From: Megamerina dolium
Lineage: Eukaryota; Arthropoda; Insecta; Diptera; Megamerinidae
Length of the DNA stretch: 64,000 nucleotides
NCBI GenBank assembly: GCA_963854835.1
Contig: OY978527.1
Location: 35,921,040-35,985,039 of the forward strand
Direction: 5' to 3'
Part shown: positions 11,371 to 21,604 of the stretch, one piece after another
How the letters are laid out: each line of letters begins with the position of its first letter
How positions within the stretch are numbered: position 1 is the stretch's first letter
Position numbers and translations under genes: made by a program
The notes under the pieces: model-generated
Database searches by the model: none
Told to the model about the DNA's origin: nothing
What the model saw: the letters and a program-made list of their open reading frames with translations, nothing else

Positions 11371-13062
11371 TATTTAATGATACAAAAATTGTTTGTGAAA
11401 AAAATTTGACGGATAACTTTACATAAAGTTTAAGATTAATGATGGATTCCTATGGCAACAAACAATAACACAACAGCCCAAGCAATAAGTTTTTCAAATC
11501 TAGCACTCGTCATTTGCCAACAGCAATAATTATCACAACAATATAAATGTCAAAGTAATGTATTTACAATATACACATTGATGAATGTTGTATAAAGTTG
11601 AAAATGTATACATATGAATGTACATATAGTATGAATGTTATTTAGAGAAAAAAAAATTCAGACCAGCCAACTACCTGACATTAAAAGCAACAAATATATA
11701 TACATGAACGTAATTGCGGTGTAGGTCGTGTATATAAGCGTAAAGTATTCTCGTATGTAACTCACTACTATAACTCCGAGATTTAGATAGATCAAGTCGA
11801 TGCCGACTTTCGATTTTTTGTGCATAAAGTCAGTAAACAGAGAAGTAGTAGTGAAGAAAATAATACTTTATGCCTAGTTTCAATTTGATAGCTTCATATT
11901 TATAATAGTTATAGTGCGTAAAGCGAAAGATGGCCAAGAGAAAACAACTTGGCGGTCAAATAAACTCAATATTAGAGAGGGCGTGAATTCGAAAAGTTTA
12001 GATATCACACGTAACAATTACTTAATTGGAGCCAAGTAAAAATCGAAAATATCGATAGATCTCTTCATATAGTACTTTGTTTTTATTATTGAAAGATGAA
12101 GGTTGATACAACTAAAATTCGTTAAGTTAACAATTGCCATAATCACTTAATATTTAAAGTCAATTTGGGTTTTATAAAACTATTATTTTTTTTGCAAGAA
12201 CTATAAACACAATTGGATAATCGGTAGTTCTTTATTTCTAAATATTACTCAATTTATTGATATGTTAACCCTTAAATATCTCGGAATAACATAAAATGGG
12301 CTTGTCCCACTTTCACTCAAATATTTGCACATTGTTGTATGCGACGTCTACTTATGGGTGCGAAACACAAATTCAATATACCCTTGACTCTTTAAGTGTA
12401 GGGTGTACTAACGAAGAAAGAAGAAGAACAAAAACAATTTCACTTTGCTGCTTAGAGTTGGGTACATGTAAGTATGTCTCCTATTCACGAGTATTGCGAG
12501 TTACTTTTTCCCACCTTCGTATGAAATTGTATTGAAACGTCACAATAAGTGGTTACTTATGTTGTTGTGTTTTTGGTATTATTTTTCAAACAATTGTATT
12601 TCACAAATGAAAACTGTTAAATAAATTTACTCATAGTTCTTGCATTGGTTTATAATTTAACAAATTCTTAATTTTTGGTTTGAAAAGATTTCGTTATTGA
12701 TTGTATTGTTATTTGGAATTATGTCAACCAACTAATTTCTTCTTTATATTTGACCGGTTATTATATGTATTAGAAAACCAATTATTTTTTATAGAATAAC
12801 CAAAAATTTGGTACAATTTGTATTTAAGAGTATATTTCATTAATTTCATTTCAAACGCATATTCTTTTCAATCGTAAAAACAAATCTACCAAAACACTTT
12901 TATTAATGTGTATTTCTTTGCAAGATTTCCTCCATTCATTTTTGAAGACGCATAGGCCCGTGGTTATAATCAAAGTTTAAATAATCCTAAAGTGAGAATA
13001 TTTCCCATACAAAGATATTTATGTCAAATAGCTGATTCTAACATCAATACGATTCTAACTTT
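11371..13062. other. Intergenic, no gene seen
   Basis: AT-rich. It contains one perfect DRE-type octamer TATCGATA at 12050-12057, but no gene starts nearby. A 79-codon open frame at 12296-12535 has no recognisable content. Confidence 0.5.
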
Positions 13063-13426
13063 AGGTCCGTTCGCGTACTTTACTAGTAAAATTTCTCTAT
13101 CAATACGATTCAAGGGCGTAAGAAAAATCTTCTCTAAAAATGAGAACAAAGTGAGAAAGTACGCGAACGGAAAATTTATAAGATTTACTAGTAATTTCCA
13201 AACTCCTTCAGTTCTGACACTTGCCAGTAAGAACAGCTGTTTTTTCTATGTTACGAATTCTTACTAGTAATATTTCTACCAGTAAAAATTTGCAAGAATT
13301 TTCACAGAGAGGAATCCTTTTCTCTCTCAATTTCCCCTCTTTTACTGGTTTTTGGCGTACGCGAACACATTTCCAGTAAAAAATTGTAAAATTTGTAAAA
13401 ACTATTACGTACGCAAACGGACCTTT
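13063..13426. mobile_element. MITE with GGTCCGTTYGCGTAC inverted ends
   Basis: The left end reads GGTCCGTTCGCGTAC (13064-13078) and the right end is its near-perfect inverse GTACGCAAACGGACC (13409-13423). Two further GTACGCGAAC motifs lie inside, at 13159 and 13358. The interior shares CAGCTG and CTCTCTCAATTTCCCC with the MITEs at 43629 and 56343. There is no transposase, so it is non-autonomous. Confidence 0.75.
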
Positions 13427-13757
13427 TGACTATAACTACGGCCAAAAGCTTTATTCACACCGATGCTGTTAGTTTGTTAATTTGTTAGTTGTTAGTCCGG
13501 TAAAATATTTAACTTCGAAGGCACCTCCTCCTTATTCTCGTTAGTTTTGCAAATCGCGTTTCGTAACAGCTGATTTTGTGATATTATTCCATGGTATGAT
13601 TATTAAGCTAACACAATTACGGAGAGTTTCTCGTATGCTCTTACGAAAAAAGTAGAAATAAAGAAAACAACATCTAATATTTGCAAAAAGGAAGAGAAGC
13701 ATAAAAAAAACAACAACAATTACACCATTTTGACACATTACACTCACTTTCCTAACG

Positions 13758-13973
13758 CCAGATGGATGCAGTTTTCCATGGTAAAAATAAAAGAATAACA
13801 GAGTAATTTTGATACAAATTTTTATAAATTTTAGGCATTCACTTACCTTTTGGTATTTTTTTCTTTTTTGCAACCAAATACTAAAAGAAAGGTATATAAA
13901 TGCCTAAAAATTATAAAAATTTGCATCAACATAACTACTTTTATTTTTATCGTGGAATAGTGGATCCATATGG
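13758..13973. mobile_element. Foldback element, ~80-bp arms
   Basis: Left arm 13758-13845 and right arm 13892-13973 are imperfect inverted copies: both read CCA.ATGGATSCA, TAAAAATAAAAG, CAAATTTTTATAA and TTTTAGGCATT in the same order when the right arm is read on the minus strand. The loop is about 45 bases. The structure would fold into one long hairpin. It is most simply a MITE or foldback element in the intron downstream of the GRXCR-type exon. Confidence 0.7.
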
Positions 13974-14279
13974 GGTCAGAATTGCCTGGGGAAAACAAAA
14001 TCAAATTTTGTATTCAATTACCCTTCTAATAAGGTATTATTTATTTAAATCGGTCAACTTTTACTTATTTTATTGATTTTTTTTATTTATAATTTTTTAT
14101 TTCAGCGCTCAGTGCAAACTTTAAAGTCGATTTTAAAAATAATATTCTTTCTTTTCCGTTTCTTATTAGTTAAAATATTTTTTACGTTTAAATAAATATA
14201 TATCGGTATAAACCATCTCTGTACAGTAAAGAAAATGAAAAGAAATCGTAGGATTGAACATAGCGAATATGCTAAGAAT

Positions 14280-14395
14280 TTTAGGGTCTACATATAGTTA
14301 CAATCGCTAAAGTTAGCGCCTTTATTGCTGTTTAGCCATATATTTATCGGTGCTAGCTGAAAACGAGAGTCGAATAAAGCACAGCTAAAGTTAAA
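14280..14395. repeat. Dispersed repeat, pair of 60310-60405
   Basis: Shares a diverged ~100-base block with 60310-60405 in the same orientation: TCTA..TA.GTTAC, GCTAAAGTTAGC.CCTTT, ATTTATCG.TGCTAGCT and GTCGAATAAA.CAC.GCTAA. It lies in the intron just beyond the donor of the minus-strand exon at 14467. Family unknown. Confidence 0.6.
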
Positions 14396-14466
14396 AACTG
14401 CATACTGAACGAGATCCATTGGCTCATTTCCATAATTGAAGTCAAATAGAAGAGAGTTCAACTCAC

Positions 14467-16983
14467 CTTAACATTTGGTTGTTGCATTTGTAAGAATGTG
14501 GCTATTCCATTACGCACACGATTCTTAACACCACGTACCGTACCCTTTGAGGAGCGTATCGTTGATGTGGCCGAACCACAACGTATATCTTTGTAACCAG
14601 CAAAAGCATCATCATGAATGCTTCTCGTATCATATTCCGATAGACTGTCTCCACCATCCGAACTGTTGGCGGCACCGCAACCATCAATAGTGGCATTATT
14701 ATTACCGAATGTACGGAAATTATCATGCTCATTAACATGAAAATTATAATATTTATCAGCCTCGTATTTGCGTGGCATCGAATTCATTTTAGTATCCACA
14801 AATGTTCCATCTTCCGCATTTAAAACGAATGTTTTACTTGGCAATGAAGCACGTTTTGTCACAGAAGTTGATCCCATCGCTTCTGATGCAGCGGAAATAT
14901 TATTATTATTATTGGTTAGATTATGTTCCTGTATGAATTTGATATGATTAGTAGCTTCTTGTGTTTCCACAATATAATCCTGTTCATTAACCACATCCAA
15001 TGAATTTGTAGTACCGTTGCCATATTTCATTTCGAAATCATTTGTGGGAAATTTACGATCACGTATATCACGCAATAGAGAATCGGGTAGAAAGGAAGCT
15101 AGCATTTTGGGCGATGTGAGTGTAGGAGTTTTATTGGAGGGCGAAATTGATGGCGGATGCAAGTATTCAGATGAATGCAATGAGTCACAACTTAATGATG
15201 ACGATTCACTCTCCTCACTATCGGTCAAACTGCCAGATCGTGGGTCATGAGTCTCATCTGACTGGTTGTTATGATCACTTGGCGAATGGTTCGTATTATT
15301 AACACGAACCTTTGTGGTTTTCAAATGAATTTCCAATTTTGGAGCGGCAGCCTTTTCGCCGTTCTTTTCATTGCGATTTGTTATTAGCGATGTTGCTGTT
15401 GATGCCGCTCCAGTTGCTACAGTTGCTCCAGTTTCTGCGGCTGTCACCGCTGTACCGTTCCCATTACTGTTACTCTCCAAATCACTACCAGTGCCACTAT
15501 CCAAAGTGTCACATGGTGAAAATTGACCACTAGACATCATATAATATAGATATGATGGATTCGAGACATTCACTTCTGTTACCGTAGTATTTCCCGTGTG
15601 AATATTATTATTAACATTACCGGATGATGAATTAGCGGAACCGACGATATTCGATGACGATGACATTGTCGCGGAAGGTGAAGTCTTTTGTACCATTTTT
15701 TCGAAACTAGAATTATTCTGTTCGCAGTTCAAATTCTTTACAATTGCAGCGCAATTTCTAGATTCGTTTGGATCAACACTATCGTTTAATTGTACCACAG
15801 TCACTTGTTTCTCTGTATTGAATATGTTTTCAGCGATTTTGGGTTTTATTTGAATTTTCACAACATGCGACGATGAGTCTTTTTCCGCGTATCCAACTTT
15901 TTCGGTCACTGGTGCACTACTTGCACAATCTGCTTTCGTTGTTAGACTGTTCAGGCTGACTGCAGTCATTGAAACATTTTCCATTTGCTGCTGCTGCTGC
16001 TGCTGATTTTGCTGTTCACCATACTGACTAATACTATCGAATGATGTTTGCTGACCATTTGCATCATTTGCACCACTACCATTAAGAGTACCAGTTATAC
16101 TAATACTATGACAACTTTCTTTATTATATTTGGTCTGCTTTTCTTGTTCGTAATTATCATCATAATCATTATTATTCTCATAATCATTTTCGTTGCATTT
16201 TATGATCATCAATTTATTGCTGCTACTGTCGTTATTGTTGTTGTTGTTCTTGTTTATAGCCACATGATCACTACTAGCGCAAGTACCGTTACTATATTCG
16301 TGTGTTATACTAACACCACCACCACCACCATTGACATGATCATTTTGTGTTTGTTTATGAGGTTTTCCAATGGCTATTACAGCTGCTGATGCTGCTGCTG
16401 CTGCACCATCATTATTCGTTTTGGTTGTGGTCGTGGTGAATTTTCCTCCATCACTTGTCGGAGATGGCATAGAGACTGGTTCTACGGTTGCTGTTTTAAG
16501 AAGTAATTGTGAAAAACTTGTGCTCATTGGTGTGGTTGTGTAACCAGTTTCTTTGGTAACAATATAATCATCATTATAATCATGATCATTTTGATTGTTG
16601 CTTTTGTTCATATTATTTATACCAATTAATGTTGTTGTTGTTGTTGTTGTTGACGTTAATGGAGACTTTTCTGAGATCGCTGAAGAAGATCGTTGCAGTG
16701 TAGACATTTCGAATGGTATTTTCTGGATCATTGTGGTGGACGTTGTTGTTGTTGTAGTTGTCGTTTTTATTGCTGCCGTTGGTACAAATGCTGTATTCGC
16801 ATTAGTCTGATTATGGACGATGATCTTGGGTATTACATCCAACTGTTGTTTACAATTAACAACGTCTTGCTGTTGATCTTTGTCAATTATAATTGAAATT
16901 CCACGCGCCTTTGGCATATTGGAGGTAGCCATTGCTACTGCTGCTGCTGATGGTGTTGTGTTTATAACCGTTTTTGTTGCCAT
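14467..16983 (-). CDS. GRXCR-type glutaredoxin-domain cysteine-rich protein, N-terminal exon (partial gene)
   Basis: This 839-codon exon starts at an ATG (16983-16981) with A at -3 and ends in phase at AAG|GTGAGT (donor just below 14467). Most of it is low-complexity: Thr, Asn, Ser, Ala, Gly5 and Gln7 runs. Conserved blocks lie in the C-terminal third (SPCDTLDSGTGSDLE; SLTDSEESESSSLSCDSLHS; LPDSLLRDIRDRKFP). The last 27 residues contain KGTVRGVKNRVRNG, matching the GTVRGVK motif just before the glutaredoxin-like domain of vertebrate GRXCR1 and of the Drosophila proteins CG12206/CG31559. In vertebrates GRXCR1 acts in actin-rich hair-cell stereocilia; the fly role is not clear from sequence. 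The glutaredoxin-like and Cys-rich exons were not found down to position 1, so the next intron exceeds 14 kb or the exons are missed. A 5' UTR exon may lie further upstream (acceptor-like TTGACAG near 17006). The family call rests on one short motif plus architecture. Confidence 0.8.
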
Positions 16984-18272
16984 TCTATTTGTATAACAAT
17001 TTATTATAATCTCTGTCAACTGCAGTAATTTCTATTTACCTACTAGTTATTGAACAATATGTGGATGACTTCTGTTCAAAGGCTTCTTCTTAGATATTTC
17101 CTCTATCTATGGATGTGTAGAGTAATTATATAATTTTATTTTAGCACATGTAAAATGATACAATATAAGTGGGTAGTACAAACAACTTATAGTTCCATAA
17201 AATACTACTACTACTACTTGTAACTATGACTTTCACACATTTACAACTCTTTGGTGACTTTTTGTGTTTCTTTAATCGTTTCCTATTTCCCTTTATATGG
17301 CGCCCATTGTACATATGATATTGTTGTAACCCAAAGTATTGTGAGTATTGTCTTACATTTGTATCACATTTGGAACGTTGTAATTTAATTCAGTGCGGAA
17401 GTTTTGCATTTTGCACGTTTCTTCTTGCCATCATCAAATATTGTAACTTTATCACTTGTCCGACTTCTTCGTATTGTTTCTTTATAAATTAAATTTCTAT
17501 TCTATTATACAACTCGAATAAGTTACATCCATAATGCTGTGTAAAATAGATATCACAAACGGCTCACATTGAAAACACGTACAATACAATTCAATATAAG
17601 TTAGCAGTTAACAGTGTACCGATAAGTCCAGTTCTTCAAACTCTGTAAAGATTAATTTGAAAACAAACAAAAAAATCATTTTAATTAAATATAAACAATT
17701 TTTTTCTATAATGTTAATATTCCTCTGTATGAAATAGTACCTTGACAGATATGTCCATAAATAAGTATGAATTATATTAATAACACGTTTTTCGACATTT
17801 TAAGAATTTTATGAATTTTTATTATAATTAATATGTATATATCATGTTTTATGTATATATCATATGAATATTAAATAATGGCTTATGTAGCTGGAATTTT
17901 TTAGGTTTACACATTTCTGTATAATAAAAGAAATAAAAGAAAAATTGTTTTGTTATTTTCGCATCTGAGAATATTTATCTGCTTAGGGGCAAGTATAGAA
18001 AAATCTTTTATAGAACATATTTTAGGAAAAAATTGATCAAGTATTTCTCGTCTTTATTAGACCTTTCTTTCACTGTTCAACAAGAAACAAAAAATCCACG
18101 AAGAAACTTAACATGCGACGACGTACATTCGTCTTCATGAAACCTGCATTTTTCAACATGGAAAGCTTAATTATATTTTCTCTAACTCTAAGAAATCATT
18201 TATAAATATTTTTAAACAAATTTCATGTGTTTACAATTTTTCCACCATTTGTTTGCAATTACATGCATATTT
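16984..18272. other. Upstream flank or 5' intron of the GRXCR-type gene
   Basis: AT-rich sequence with no coding frame. It should hold the 5' leader or a first intron of the minus-strand gene, but I cannot place a promoter or a leader exon. Confidence 0.4.
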
Positions 18273-18501
18273 CAGTAATTAATATCAACCCTGGGTTTAG
18301 CTAACGTCAATCGTAATTGAATCGAGAAACTGCACTCACATTTTTTTAATGATTGGTATATAACTTATTTAAGCTTGAGTTTCCACAAGATGGAAAATGT
18401 TACTTCGAGAAATGACTCTTGAAATAAGCGTAACTTCTAACTTTATAAAATTTAAAGCAAATTTTACGAACCATCTAATCCAGGGTTGATATTAATTACT
18501 G
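18273..18501. mobile_element. 229-bp MITE with 22-bp perfect inverted ends
   Basis: The left end begins CAGTAATTAATATCAACC and continues CTGG. The right end is its exact inverse for 22 bases. The interior is AT-rich, without coding capacity. No clear target-site duplication is visible, so I do not assign a superfamily. Confidence 0.8.
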
Positions 18502-20214
18502 GGATTGGGAATTGGGTATGTAAAAAGTCATAAGGTATATATTAAAATCAACAAATAGAGATAAATTTTTCTTTTTATACAAGTAGTAAGCTAAAATTGA
18601 TGCATTTGCTCATGCATCTTTTAGTTGACATATACGAGTATTACTCAGTTTAATCCATACATAATATTAATCAAACAGTGCAAAAGAGAGCATACTACAA
18701 TATATTGTATATTAGCATTTATATTGTATAATGATTAGCATTAGCTATGGAGCTGCTCTCTTTACGGACAGCCCCGTTGGGATAGTAAAAATTCAACAAC
18801 AAACATACAATCAAAGAATACTTGTAATATGAAGCAAAATCTTGTCATTTGTTGTTAATGGACCCCACTCTTTTTTCCCGGGGAACATTTTCTAGAACAT
18901 TGTTTGGCATTATTATTATCCGTTTAGCCGCTATGGAAAGATTTACTTAATAAACAATGATGTTTTGTCTCTTTTTTGGTAACGCAGCGTCCCCTGCTGA
19001 GAGAACTCTTAAAAAAATAATCCCAGATTCAGATTCCTTGCCCCCAAAAACTCCCAGTACATCGTAGTTACAGGCTTTCTACTGAACATAATAAATTTTC
19101 AAATACCCTAAGTTTTTAAATACCCTAAACCTCCTGTTTTTGAGGTAAACAGCTCCAAAATTCGTCAAAAATACCTGAACCTGAGGAGCAAAATGGTCTT
19201 TAACACAGTACGCTGGGGCAATCCTTCTTTCCAACAAGCCTATGCTGATCAGGATAAAATATTCTTGCCTCACAGTGTAATTATTGGGAATTCAGCAATA
19301 ACTATACCAAATAACGTCAATCGATATTATAAATAAAAGCTATTAAAAATTTATAAAATATAATCTTGACAACAATTAAAAATTATGATCAATATAGTAT
19401 TACATTAAAAAAATTCGAAAAATATTTGAACAAATATCTAATATGGAAATATAATGATAAACAATACAACTGTCATGTTAATTTGGCTACACTATTAGTC
19501 AATTATTGCGGAGATCATGATAAGAAACAAAAAGCAAAAGCAAAAGGTAAGCAATTTTATTTTGTATTTAATGTTTTTATTTTCTTAAGTAGCAGGAAAT
19601 CTTCTGTTTTTGAGTTTTATATATTGTAAGGCATAAACAAAGCATCGAAATATCTACTAAACAGCCATTATTATTGTTGTGTTGTAGAACCAGTCTTTTA
19701 AACTTGCAAAGCGAGTTCATGAAAATGCTAATTGCAAAATCATAATACATATATCATATATACACATTATACATATTAAGGTGAGTGAAATTAGTATGTC
19801 ATAAAGACGTGACAAATCGTATAGCAAAACATGAAATTACCATTGATACCAAGTACAATATATTTGCTCAAGAAACCATAGGTCTGAAAACAAATTCAAA
19901 TATGGGTTTTTTGGACAGAGCCTAAATATTTTTGTAAAGCTTTCATTTAAATCAATCAAACACTTGTAAAAATAGTTGTTGTATTTGAACGTATAATTTT
20001 GAAATCGGCATAAAATAAATTGACTCATAGAAGGAATGTTCGGAATCGGATCTGATCTTCTCGATCTGATCTTCTGATCTTCTTGATTAGGATTTGAAGG
20101 ACTAGTATTTCTTGAAATTTTTTATTGTTCTCTATATTTCACTTTAGCAAAATTAATTCCCGTCTACCCTCTTCCCGTCTACCAAACTAACAGCATATTG
20201 TTCATGCATTTTTT
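18502..20214. other. Intergenic, no gene supported
   Basis: Contains an 87-codon frame at 19366-19629 starting with TTG and followed by GTAAGC-like sequence, but with no recognisable protein content. Near 20047-20090 GATCTGATCTTCT is repeated imperfectly. Otherwise AT-rich. Confidence 0.45.
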
Positions 20215-21604
20215 TATACCCTGCATAATGCAATATGCATGGTATATTCATTTCGGTCAGATGTTTGTGTCCACTTGAAGGAATCTCCAGAGATATAGAC
20301 ATGGATATATATTCGTGATCAGCGTCGATTAAATTTTCGATTTAACGATGTCCGTCCGTCCGTCCGTCCGTCCGTCCGTCCGTGAAGGAATCTCCGGAGA
20401 TATAGACATAGATATATATTCGTGATCAGCGTCGATTAAATTTTCGATTTAACGATGTCCGTCCGTCCGTCCGTCCGTCCGTCCGTCCGTCCGTCCGTCC
20501 GTCTGTCTGTCACCTGGCTGGTTCGCACGATAACTTGAGTAAATATTGAGCTATTTCGATGAAATTTGGCACAAGTAACCTATGATCCAAGGGTACGGAG
20601 GGGATTGATATTGGGCATGATCGGTCAATAACCACGCCCACACCAAGCATTCAAAGCGACTAACCTCGAAATTTTCAAAATCTTTAACTTGCTATAACTC
20701 ACATAATATACCACTTGGGACAACAATATTTGGCACATAGACTTATATTATACTACTATATAACCTCGCCAAAAGTGGTTGAGCCACGCCTACTTTTTAG
20801 CGTAGCTCTCATACAAAGTGTATGTACTTCTTTTAAATTGAAACAGCTGTAACTTCGGCAATCTTGTGTCTAGAATAACTATAATTGACACTTAAATTAA
20901 TATCATATTCGGAAATAATCTGGCAGAAAATCAGTGTGCCAGGCCTACTCCTTCATGGGTCTCCCATACAAAGTCGAGGGAATTAAACTAAAATTGTAAG
21001 CTCCATAGCTTACAAACCATTTAGCCTAGGACAACGAGATTTAAGGTATGGATTAGTATTGTACAAGCAATTAAACTCACAGGAAATGGGCGCACCACGC
21101 CAACTGTTTATCGTAGCCCCCATACAAATTTTAAATTGAAACAGCTGTAACTTCTGCATCCTTCTGTCTAGAACAATCATAATTAACACTTAGGTTAATA
21201 TGGTAGTCGGAAATAATCTGGCAAAAAATCAGAGTACCACGCCCACTTCTTATTGGGGCTCCCATACAAAGTTGAGGAAATTAAACAAAAATGTTAACCA
21301 CCATAACTTAGAAACTATTCAACGTAGGACACCAAATTTAAGGTGTGGAAAAATTAATTGGATTTACTAGAAAGTGGTAAGCCACGCCCACTTTTTATAT
21401 AGCTCCCATACTAAGCCTCGGAATTATCTTAAAATCCTTTTACTTCGTCAAAGTCAACCATATTTCGGGTGTAAATTAGTAGTATATGCAAAAATTGTTT
21501 CTCGAAAAGTGGAAATAAAAGAAAAGTTGGATATTCGAGTAAACTTTTTATATATAAATCTACATATGCAGGGTATAGTTTGGTCGGCCCCAGCCGACTG
21601 TAAG
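20215..21604 (-). mobile_element. mini-me/DINE-1-like element, copy 2
   Basis: Reverse orientation relative to copy 1. The left edge has ATACCCTGCATAATGC..ATATGCATGGTAT, a hairpin with one mismatch. Next come two GTCC tracts, then six CCACGCCC-type boxes (20632, 20784, 20939, 21095, 21237, 21382), and finally the GTCGGCCCCAGCCGAC hairpin near 21583-21598. Spacings are 152, 155, 156, 142 and 145 bases. The translated edge of this copy and of copy 3 is nearly identical, so these two are close relatives. Confidence 0.75.
20277..20510. repeat. 107-bp tandem duplication with (GTCC)n tracts
   Basis: The unit starting GAAGGAATCTCC at 20277 recurs at 20384, 107 bases later. Each unit holds the conserved core (CGTGATCAGCGTCGATTAAA) and ends in a GTCC run: about 34 bases in the first (20350-20383) and about 54 in the second (20457-20510, its last units GTCT). 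Confidence 0.85.

Noticed and set aside
12050..12057. DRE octamer TATCGATA as a promoter
   Set aside because: No gene start within several kb; an isolated octamer is expected by chance in this composition.
16048..16389. Plus-strand hydrophobic open frame, and others over 14502-16896
   Set aside because: These are antisense translations of the Asn/Thr/Ala/Gln triplet runs in the GRXCR-type exon. The minus-strand frame has the conserved motif, a good start and a donor.
19366..19629. 87-codon open frame with GTAAGC at its 3' part
   Set aside because: Starts with TTG, is Lys/Asn/Tyr-rich as expected from AT-rich DNA, and has no recognisable domain.
20349..20510. CRISPR-like array from regular GTCC repeats
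   Set aside because: It is a tetranucleotide microsatellite within a eukaryotic transposon-like repeat; there are no spacers.
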